Assembly (NCBI GenBank): GCA_029245665.1 | Contig: JAQWOW010000110.1 | Location: forward strand, 1-13,007 | Length of the DNA: 13,007 nucleotides | Source of the DNA: Polaribacter sp. | GTDB taxonomy: Bacteria > Bacteroidota > Bacteroidia > Flavobacteriales > Flavobacteriaceae | Direction of reading: 5' to 3' | Part shown: piece by piece, positions 7,212 to 13,007 of the stretch | Layout: the number at the start of each line of letters is the position of its first letter | Position numbering within the stretch: the stretch's first letter is position 1 | Notes under the pieces: model-generated | Database searches by the model: none | What the model saw: the letters and a program-made list of their open reading frames with translations, nothing else | What the model was told of the DNA's origin: nothing | Program-made: the position numbers and the translations under genes

Positions 7212-8489
7212 ATGATAATAACTGCAAATAATCCAAAAAGAAAAACGTGGTTGAATGTATCAAAAGAGTCAGATTTTCCAATACAAAATATTCCTTTTGG
7301 TGTTTTTATTACAAGAGATGATATGATTACTATTGGTAGTAGAATTGGAGATTTTGCAATTGATCTAGGAGCCTTTCATCAACTAGGGTATTTTGAAGGA
7401 ATTCCGCTTACAGATGATCTTTTTTTACAAGATAACTTGAATGATTTTATTGCAGATGGAAGAAAGACATGGCGATTAGTACGCAATAGAATTGCTGAAG
7501 TTTTTGACGTTACTAATGGAAAACTTCGCGACAATCCCATTCATAAAGAAAAGGTGATTTTTAGAATGGACGAAGTAGAAATGTTATTACCAGTTTCGGT
7601 TGGAGATTACACAGATTTTTATGCAAGTAAAGAACACGCCACAAATGTTGGATCTTTATTCAGAGATCCGAAAAATGCATTATTACCTAATTGGCTTCAT
7701 GTTCCTATCGGTTATCATGGTAGAAGCTCTTCCATCATACCCTCTGGAACAAAAATAAGAAGACCTTATGGACAAACAAAGCCTCCTCAAGGGAGTAATA
7801 GTCCTGGTTTTGGACCAACAAAACTATTAGATTTTGAACTTGAAATGGCATTTATTACTACAGATGCAAATGTCTTGGGAGATAGAATACCAATTGAAGA
7901 GGCTGAAGAATATATTTTTGGATTGGTTCAATTTAATGATTGGTCTGCAAGGGACATTCAAGCATGGGAATATGTTCCATTAGGACCTTTTTTAGGTAAA
8001 AATTTTGCCTCTACAATTTCACCTTGGATTGTAACTCTAGATGCTTTAGAGCCTTTTAGAGTTGACAACCCTAAGCAGGTCAATGAGCCACTTCCATATT
8101 TGAAACAAGAGGGAAAAGGAAGTTATGATATTCATTTACAAGTTGGTATTCAACCTGAAAATGGAGAAGAAACTGTAGTTGCTAATTCTAATTTTAAATA
8201 TATGTATTGGACTATGGCACAACAATTAGCGCATCATACCGTAAACGGATGCCCGGTTGAAGCTGGAGATATGATGGGTTCTGGAACTATCTCAGGACCT
8301 ACAAAAGATAGTTATGGTTCTATGTTAGAATTAACTTGGAGGGGGCAAAATCCAATCAAATTAAAAGACGGAACGGAGCGAAAATTTATAAACGATAATG
8401 ATACGGTAATTATGCGTGCTCATTGTAAAAATGAGTACATTCGTATTGGTTTTGGAGAGTGTATTGGTACAATATTACCAGCCAAATAA
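7212..8489 (+). CDS. fahA: fumarylacetoacetase
   Basis: A 425-residue fumarylacetoacetate hydrolase of the long, eukaryote-like type (mammalian FAH is about 419). It performs the last step of phenylalanine/tyrosine/homogentisate breakdown, splitting fumarylacetoacetate into fumarate and acetoacetate. Aligning from memory with mouse FAH, all active-site residues are kept: Asp135 and Tyr137 in GDYTDFY, His142 (catalytic base), Arg151, Glu209 and Glu211 in FELEM, Asp243, Arg247, Gln250 and Lys263. The Asp/Glu set binds the metal (Ca or Mg). The C-terminal FAH fold runs from about residue 125 to 420, after a small N-terminal SH3-like domain. Other genes of the pathway (homogentisate dioxygenase, hydroxyphenylpyruvate dioxygenase) are not in the window, so the gene seems to be transcribed alone. 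Only the specific gene symbol is a convention choice. Confidence 0.96.
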   Translation: MIITANNPKRKTWLNVSKESDFPIQNIPFGVFITRDDMITIGSRIGDFAIDLGAFHQLGYFEGIPLTDDLFLQDNLNDFIADGRKTWRLVRNRIAEVFDVTNGKLRDNPIHKEKVIFRMDEVEMLLPVSVGDYTDFYASKEHATNVGSLFRDPKNALLPNWLHVPIGYHGRSSSIIPSGTKIRRPYGQTKPPQGSNSPGFGPTKLLDFELEMAFITTDANVLGDRIPIEEAEEYIFGLVQFNDWSARDIQAWEYVPLGPFLGKNFASTISPWIVTLDALEPFRVDNPKQVNEPLPYLKQEGKGSYDIHLQVGIQPENGEETVVANSNFKYMYWTMAQQLAHHTVNGCPVEAGDMMGSGTISGPTKDSYGSMLELTWRGQNPIKLKDGTERKFINDNDTVIMRAHCKNEYIRIGFGECIGTILPAK

Positions 8490-8555
8490 TAGAAGTAACT
8501 ATACTTTTTAAAACTAAGAGCTAATAAAAATAATAAAAATTGGTCTCTATCTGCA

Positions 8556-8585
8556 TTGATTTTTTCAATTAATACTTTAAATTTG
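8556..8585 (+). promoter_or_regulatory. promoter of the DUF3050 gene (TTG-N19-TAAATTTG)
   Basis: The best full promoter in the window by the flavobacterial consensus: TTG at 8556-8558, a 19-base spacer, and an exact -7 element TAAATTTG at 8578-8585. Transcription would begin near 8592 and leave a leader of about 83 bases before the ATG at 8675. It lies wholly in the gap after fumarylacetoacetase, so the DUF3050 gene is probably an independent unit. Confidence 0.65.
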
Positions 8586-8634
8586 CAACTTGTAAATGCG
8601 TGTTAAGCATACTTAAATAAAACTATCAGAATAC

Positions 8635-8654
8635 ACCTATAGCTGAGCTTAGGT
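8635..8654 (+). other. leader hairpin upstream of the DUF3050 gene
   Basis: ACCTA(T)AGC pairs with GCTTAGGT, giving eight pairs with one bulged T and a three-base loop. It ends 20 bases before the ATG, and a smaller TTAAG-CATA-CTTAA hairpin lies a few bases upstream of it. It is not followed by a T-run, so it is not a terminator. It may modulate translation or RNA stability, or be incidental. Confidence 0.35.
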
Positions 8655-8674
8655 TCTTTGGAAATAAAAAAACT

Positions 8675-9469
8675 ATGAATAGAATTCAACATATAGAAAA
8701 TGAAATTTCTGAACTTAGAAATGTACTACAAAATCACAAACTTTATAAAAGTTTAAATACCCTAGACGATATAAAAATCTTCATGGAAAGTCACGTATTT
8801 GCTGTATGGGATTTTATGTCTCTTTTAAAAAATCTTCAATTAAATCTTACAACAGTTCAAACACCTTGGATTCCTCCAAAAAACCCAACATTGTCTAGAT
8901 TTATAAATGAAATTGTTCACGGTGAAGAAAGTGATCTCAACGAAAAAGGTGAGCCTAATAGTCATTTTGAAATGTATTTGGATGCAATGTTGCAAATAAA
9001 TGCAGATACAAATGAAATTAATAATTTTATAAATTTAATAGCATCAGGAAATTCAGTCGAGTATTCATTAAATCAAGTCAATATAGACAAAAAAGTAGCT
9101 GACTTTGTAAGGTTTTCTTTTTCAATTATTGAAACAAACAAACCTCACCTTGTTGCTTCTGCTTTTACATTTGGACGAGAAGACTTAATTCCTGATATGT
9201 TTATCGAAATTATTAAAAATTCTAATTCTGAAAATAACAAGTACAATAAACTCACTTATTATTTAGAAAGACATGTTGAAATAGATGGAGATGAACACGG
9301 TCCTCTTTCTCTCAGAATGATTTCTGAGCTGTGCGAAAATGACAATCAAAAATGGGAAGAAACACTAACCATTGCAAAACAATGTTTGAATAAAAGAATT
9401 GAACTTTGGGATGCAATTGATCATTTAATTCAAAAGAAAAAAATACATTCTAATCTTTGTGAAAAATAG
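8675..9469 (+). CDS. DUF3050 domain protein, predicted heme-oxygenase-like fold
   Basis: A 264-residue protein I recognise as the uncharacterised DUF3050 family by its segments HVFAVWDFMSLLK (40-52), PWIPP (64-68), EIVHGEES (79-86) and YLERHVEIDGDEHG (196-209). No enzyme activity is established for this family as far as I know. The chain is mostly helical, with no signal peptide or membrane segment, so it should be cytosolic. Acidic and His residues recur with the pattern of heme-oxygenase-like diiron oxidases: Glu38, Glu79-x2-His82, Glu169, Asp204-x3-His208. That spacing resembles the ligands reported for UndA, and would suggest an iron-dependent oxidase or oxygenase; this is inference. The gene follows fumarylacetoacetase on the same strand after 185 bases but has its own promoter and terminator. 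The nearest neighbours do not reveal its substrate. Confidence 0.8.
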   Translation: MNRIQHIENEISELRNVLQNHKLYKSLNTLDDIKIFMESHVFAVWDFMSLLKNLQLNLTTVQTPWIPPKNPTLSRFINEIVHGEESDLNEKGEPNSHFEMYLDAMLQINADTNEINNFINLIASGNSVEYSLNQVNIDKKVADFVRFSFSIIETNKPHLVASAFTFGREDLIPDMFIEIIKNSNSENNKYNKLTYYLERHVEIDGDEHGPLSLRMISELCENDNQKWEETLTIAKQCLNKRIELWDAIDHLIQKKKIHSNLCEK

Positions 9470-9525
9470 GTGTAAATGGTTTTAAAGATCGGTTGTATTT
9501 CACTTAAGAAATTCAGACGCTATTG

Positions 9526-9566
9526 AATAATAAAAGCTCAAGAAAAAAACTTGAGCTTTTATTATT
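9526..9566. terminator. strong bidirectional terminator, 17-bp perfect stem with A7 loop
   Basis: AATAATAAAAGCTCAAG at 9526-9542 pairs perfectly with CTTGAGCTTTTATTATT at 9550-9566 around seven A residues. A few wobble pairs could extend it outward. The GCTCAAG core followed by TTTTATTATT is a good rho-independent signal for the DUF3050 gene. The stem is symmetrical, so it also works for bipA arriving from the right. Confidence 0.88.
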
Positions 9567-9572
9567 TGAAGT

Positions 9573-9596
9573 AACCCCTGTATAGTATGAGGGGTT
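9573..9596. terminator. second hairpin between the DUF3050 gene and bipA
   Basis: AACCCCT at 9573-9579 pairs with AGGGGTT at 9590-9596 around a ten-base loop, only six bases from the preceding hairpin. Neither side has a clean T-run. It is a plausible auxiliary terminator or 3'-end protecting structure, more likely for bipA, whose stop codon is at 9637-9639. Confidence 0.5.
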
Positions 9597-9636
9597 TAAA
9601 ATTTATATTATTCTTTATGAAATTTAGTATTGAAAA

Positions 9637-11409
9637 TTACCCTTTAAAAGTAATTTTACGCATGCGCAAGCTTTCTGGAGTTACCTCTAAATATTCATCT
9701 GCTTTAATGTACTCCATGTTTTCTTCAAGAGAGAAATCAACTTTAGGAGCAATTTTCATAGCATCATCTGAACCAGATTTACGCATGTTTGTTAATTGCT
9801 TTCCTTTAATTAAGTTTACTGCTAAATCATCTGATTTAGAGTTTTCTCCAATTACTTGACCAATATAAATTTCTTGGTTAATATCTATAAAAAAACGTCC
9901 TCTATCCTGCAAACGGTTCAATGCATACGCTGTTGCTTTACCTGCAGCAGAGGATACAATAGCTCCTTTTATATCTTCAGAGAAATCACCTTTATAAGGT
10001 CCGTATTCACTGAATCTATGATTGATAATCGCTGTACCAGCTGTTGCAGTTAAAATTCTATTTCTCAACCCAATTAGACCTCTAGAGGGTATTGAGAACT
10101 CTAAGTGTTGCAAATCACCTTTTGGTTCCATTATTAATAAATCACCTTTTCTGAGAGAAACCAAGTTAATTGCTTTCGAGGCTGCATCTTCAGGAACATC
10201 TATCGATAATGTTTCCATTGGCTCATGTTTCTTACCATCAATTTCTTTTAAAATTACTTGTGGCCTTCCCACTTGTAATTCATACCCTTCTCTTCGCATG
10301 GTTTCAATCAAAACAGACAAGTGTAAAACACCACGACCGAAAACATTAAATTTATCCTCAGAATTTGTAGTTTCAACTTTTAATGCTAAGTTTTTTTCTA
10401 ACTCTTTAAATAATCTGTCTCTTAAATGACGAGATGTTACATATTTCCCCTCTTTTCCAAAGAAAGGAGAATTGTTGATTGTAAACAACATACTCATTGT
10501 AGGTTGGTCAATCTCAGTTCTTGGCAATGCCTCTGGGTTTTCTAAATCAGCGATAGTATCACCAATTTCGAATCCTTCTATACCAGTAATGGCACAAATA
10601 TCTCCACAAGGTACTTTATCTACTTGAGCCTTACCCATTCCTTCAAATACGTGTAGTTCTTTGATTCTTACTTTTTTAGTGGTACCATCTGCTTTGCATA
10701 ACATGTAATCTTTACCCACTAATAAATCTCCTCTAAATACTCGACCAATAGCTATTCTACCAGTAAAGGAAGAGAAATCTAAAGAAGTAATTTGCATTTG
10801 TGGAGTTCCTTCATTGTATGTTGTTTCCGGAATAGATTCTAGAACAGCATCTAATAAAGGAACGATATTATCAGTTTCATTTCTCCAATCTGTGCTCATC
10901 CAATTATTTTTTGCAGAACCGTAAACAGTTGTAAAATCTAATTGCTCTTCTGTAGCTTCCAAAGCAAACATTAAATCAAAAACCTTTTCGTGCACAATAT
11001 CTGGTGTACAATTTTCTTTGTCTACTTTATTTACAACTACAATTGGTGTTAATCCAAGCTCTAAGGCTTTACCTAGTACAAAACGGGTTTGTGGCATAGG
11101 GCCTTCAAATGCATCAACTAACAATAAAACACCGTCAGCCATTTTTAATACACGTTCAACTTCGCCACCAAAATCGGCGTGACCAGGAGTATCAATTACA
11201 TTAATTTTTGTATTCTTATAGTTTACAGATACGTTTTTTGAAAGGATTGTTATTCCTCTTTCTCTTTCTAAGTCATTATTGTCTAGCAATAAATCGGTAC
11301 GTTCTTTTCGATCATCTAAAATTTTTGCTTGGTCAATAATTTTATCAACTAAGGTTGTTTTTCCGTGATCGACGTGTGCTATAATAGCAATGTTTCTAAT
11401 TGGTTGCAT
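9637..11409 (-). CDS. bipA: translational GTPase BipA/TypA
   Basis: A 590-residue ribosome-associated GTPase of the EF-G/LepA class, near the usual length of about 600. G motifs are intact: G1 AHVDHGKT at 11-18, G2 Thr54 in RGITI, G3 DTPGH at 73-77 and G4 NKVD at 127-130. A beta-barrel domain II follows, then two EF-G-like domains. The family-specific C-terminal domain comes last, including the GLIGLRN stretch that is typical of TypA. It lacks the EF-G domain IV. BipA assists 50S ribosome assembly and is needed mainly under stress such as cold. The N-terminus MQPIRNIAIIAHVDH is the standard one, so the ATG at 11409 is well supported. The gene has its own promoter and is convergent with the DUF3050 gene. 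Confidence 0.97.
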   Translation of the reverse strand: MQPIRNIAIIAHVDHGKTTLVDKIIDQAKILDDRKERTDLLLDNNDLERERGITILSKNVSVNYKNTKINVIDTPGHADFGGEVERVLKMADGVLLLVDAFEGPMPQTRFVLGKALELGLTPIVVVNKVDKENCTPDIVHEKVFDLMFALEATEEQLDFTTVYGSAKNNWMSTDWRNETDNIVPLLDAVLESIPETTYNEGTPQMQITSLDFSSFTGRIAIGRVFRGDLLVGKDYMLCKADGTTKKVRIKELHVFEGMGKAQVDKVPCGDICAITGIEGFEIGDTIADLENPEALPRTEIDQPTMSMLFTINNSPFFGKEGKYVTSRHLRDRLFKELEKNLALKVETTNSEDKFNVFGRGVLHLSVLIETMRREGYELQVGRPQVILKEIDGKKHEPMETLSIDVPEDAASKAINLVSLRKGDLLIMEPKGDLQHLEFSIPSRGLIGLRNRILTATAGTAIINHRFSEYGPYKGDFSEDIKGAIVSSAAGKATAYALNRLQDRGRFFIDINQEIYIGQVIGENSKSDDLAVNLIKGKQLTNMRKSGSDDAMKIAPKVDFSLEENMEYIKADEYLEVTPESLRMRKITFKG

Positions 11410-11649
11410 GCGTGTTTCTTAAATTTCGTGCAAAAGTAGTTGTTTATATATGATTTATAGCAATTCTAGTGTGTTTTTTTAATTTCACAAGAAATAAAAG
11501 TTGGCAAAAATGTGAGTAAAAAGTATAATAAACAGTCCAAAGTAGGAATATATTTTAGATGTTTTTTTTTGAATATTGATAGTAAAAAGTGAGGCCTTTA
11601 TGAAATTTTAAATATGAATTTTAGCAACGACTTAAAAAACACCTATTCT
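11410..11649. other. 240-base intergenic region between bipA and the LETM1-like gene
   Basis: Apart from the bipA promoter near its left end, this AT-rich stretch shows no open frame of note, no RNA gene and no clear hairpin terminator for the proline dehydrogenase unit. Homopolymer T runs occur near 11474 and 11562. I see nothing else to annotate. Confidence 0.6.
11431..11463 (-). promoter_or_regulatory. promoter of bipA (TTG-N22-TACTTTTG)
   Basis: On the minus strand TTG at 11463-11461 precedes, after a 22-base spacer, an exact -7 element TACTTTTG at 11438-11431. This lies within the spacing range given for Flavobacterium promoters. Transcription would start about 15 bases before the ATG, so the leader is short. 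Confidence 0.55.
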
Positions 11650-11937
11650 CTATTCATTCAAGTCATCTTGAAATGCCGATGGTAAAATATCTGGAATTAA
11701 TTTTATTAAAAGGGGTAATAGTAGAGCGCCGCCTGGTAATAAAAATACAGCCAAGGAAGGAATTGCTTTACAAATATCTAACAATTGTATTTTAATCTTT
11801 TCTTTTTCTTCTTCTGATAAATTGGAGTGGGTCGCTTTTTTTATCAAAAAAACAGCTTCTTTACTTTGTTTTAATTCTAAGGCAAGTCTTCGTTTATTTT
11901 TATGAAGTACTATTTTTATTTCTTCTATACTATTCAT
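11650..11937 (-). CDS. small LETM1-like membrane protein
   Basis: A 95-residue protein with a charged helical N-terminal half (1-57) and one hydrophobic, proline-punctuated segment (58-82). It closes with PDILPSAF (82-89). From memory it matches the membrane core of mitochondrial LETM1, including the preceding L-x-x-x-E-K helix, the IP at 59-60 that opens the segment, Pro68, Pro75 and the LPS-x-F ending. Eukaryotic LETM1 affects cation/H+ exchange across the inner mitochondrial membrane and binds mitoribosomes. This protein has only the core and none of the C-terminal regions, so no transport activity can be claimed. Its ATG overlaps the proline dehydrogenase stop by one base (TAATG), pointing to translational coupling. 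It is probably an inner-membrane protein with the charged N-terminal half in the cytosol. Confidence 0.7.
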   Translation of the reverse strand: MNSIEEIKIVLHKNKRRLALELKQSKEAVFLIKKATHSNLSEEEKEKIKIQLLDICKAIPSLAVFLLPGGALLLPLLIKLIPDILPSAFQDDLNE

Positions 11938-13007
11938 TATATTTTTCTTCTCTTTCTTTCTGATTTTAAAAGATTTAATTCCCTACTTGTTTGTCCTGCT
12001 ACAGAGGTATTTTCTTCTGCTCTTCTAATAAGATAAGGCATAACATCTCTTACAGGCCCGAAAGGTAAATATTTTGCTACATTATACCCCTGACTAGATA
12101 AATTATAGCTAATATGATCACTCATCCCATATAATTGACCAAACCAAAGACGATTATCGTCCTCTTTGATATTGTATTTTTTAGCTAGATTCATAAGTAA
12201 ATAGGAACTTTGCTCATTATGAGTACCTGCAAAAAGGGCCATCTTTGGGTGCTTCATCATGTATGTAATTGCTTCATCATAATTGTCATCTGTAGCTTGT
12301 TTATCTTTACAAATTGGAGATGGATATCCTTTTTCTAAGGCTCTTTCTCGTTCTTTCTCCATGTAAGCACCTCTCACAACCTTTATTCCAATATGAAAAT
12401 TTTTTGCCTTTGCTTTTTGATGCAATGCTTTCAGATAGTCCATCCTATCATGTCTGTACATCTGCAAAGTATTAAAAACAATGGATTTTTCTTTGTTATA
12501 AACTTCCATCAATTCTTCAATTAACTCATCTGCTGATTTCTGCATCCAACTTTCTTCAGCATCAATTAACAAAGGCACATTTTTTTTTACCGCAATTTTA
12601 CAAACGGTATGAAAACGGACTACAACTCTATTCCATTCTTCCTGTTCTTCATTCGTTAATGTTTTGTTCTCTGATACTTTTTGATATAAACTAAAACGAC
12701 CAAATCCTGAGGGTTTAAAGACAGCATAGGGTATTGATTTTTTTTCTTCACAAAAATTAATAATTCTTAAAATTTTTTCTAAAGCACCATCAAAACTTAT
12801 TTCTTCGTCTTTGCCTTCTACAGAATAATCCAAAACGCTGTGTACATTTCCTTTTGTGTACATATCATCTATCACTGGTATGCAATCATCTTCTGTAACA
12901 CCTCCACAGAAATGATCAAATACTGTTGAACGAATTAAGCCTTCTATGGGCAAATGAGCTTTCAAAGCAAAATTGGTAACTGCACTACCAATTTTAACCA
13001 TTGGTTG
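11937..13007 (-). CDS. proline dehydrogenase, 5' end cut by the window edge
   Basis: A monofunctional, FAD-dependent proline dehydrogenase that oxidises proline to pyrroline-5-carboxylate and passes electrons to the quinone pool. Counting from the Met at 13001, the (beta-alpha)8 barrel carries the family motifs KVVRGAYMEKER at 207-218, LFAGTHNE at 256-263, FGQLYGMSDH at 287-296, YLPFGPVRDVMPYL at 311-324 and RRAEEN at 326-331. The last gives the substrate-carboxylate Arg pair. The frame stays open to base 13007, reading Gln-Pro before that Met. Flavobacterial homologues carry roughly 30-40 more N-terminal residues, so the Met at 13001 is internal and the true start lies outside. There is no fused P5C dehydrogenase domain, unlike PutA. 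It overlaps the LETM1-like gene by one base and is presumably co-transcribed with it. Confidence 0.93.
   Translation of the reverse strand, partial: QPMVKIGSAVTNFALKAHLPIEGLIRSTVFDHFCGGVTEDDCIPVIDDMYTKGNVHSVLDYSVEGKDEEISFDGALEKILRIINFCEEKKSIPYAVFKPSGFGRFSLYQKVSENKTLTNEEQEEWNRVVVRFHTVCKIAVKKNVPLLIDAEESWMQKSADELIEELMEVYNKEKSIVFNTLQMYRHDRMDYLKALHQKAKAKNFHIGIKVVRGAYMEKERERALEKGYPSPICKDKQATDDNYDEAITYMMKHPKMALFAGTHNEQSSYLLMNLAKKYNIKEDDNRLWFGQLYGMSDHISYNLSSQGYNVAKYLPFGPVRDVMPYLIRRAEENTSVAGQTSRELNLLKSERKRRKI

Noticed and set aside
10022..10429. 135-codon open frame opposite bipA, plus shorter ones at 9587-9859 and 9856-10053
   Set aside because: All lie antisense to intact bipA coding sequence and have no independent start signals or domain features.
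12999..13001. ATG at the right edge as the true start of proline dehydrogenase
   Set aside because: The frame is open to the last base of the window, and homologues have an N-terminal extension, so this Met is internal.
1..13007. Mobile element, CRISPR array, tRNA or prophage
   Set aside because: I found no transposase, integrase, terminal repeats, direct-repeat array or cloverleaf-like sequence in the gaps. Gene content and base composition look uniform throughout.

Overview
The window looks like ordinary chromosome from a member of the Bacteroidota, most likely the family Flavobacteriaceae (Polaribacter- or Tenacibaculum-like, judged from memory of protein style, not from a search). The DNA is AT-rich, roughly one third G+C by eye. 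Genes start behind A-rich leaders with little Shine-Dalgarno signal. Several intergenic regions carry the TAnnTTTG -7 element typical of this phylum. I see no rRNA, tRNA, CRISPR array, insertion sequence, integrase or phage gene.

Layout, left to right. (1) 31-2087: a divergent pair made of a patatin-like phospholipase (-) and a BNR/Asp-box propeller lipoprotein (+). (2) 2088-3540: a gap with a possible 30-codon His-rich small ORF, then peptidase T (pepT, +). (3) 3689-5635: a short PlsC-type acyltransferase (-) divergent from the DNA-recombination protein RmuC (+). (4) 5746-8489: serine hydroxymethyltransferase (glyA, -) divergent from fumarylacetoacetase (+). (5) 8675-9469: a DUF3050-type protein with a good promoter and a structured leader. 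(6) 9637-11409: the translational GTPase BipA/TypA (-). (7) 11650-13007: a two-gene unit (-) of proline dehydrogenase, cut by the right edge, followed with a one-base stop/start overlap by a 95-residue protein that resembles the membrane core of LETM1. Hairpin terminators sit at the convergent junctions pepT/acyltransferase, rmuC/glyA and DUF3050/bipA.

Functionally this is mostly housekeeping metabolism. Peptidase T trims tripeptides. GlyA feeds one-carbon metabolism. Fumarylacetoacetase finishes tyrosine breakdown. Proline dehydrogenase feeds electrons from proline to the quinone pool. The genes are mainly single units rather than one pathway operon.

No multi-gene undescribed system is evident. 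The two places most worth a second look are the miniature LETM1-like protein coupled to proline dehydrogenase, and the DUF3050 protein, whose acidic and histidine residues are spaced like the metal ligands of heme-oxygenase-like diiron oxidases.
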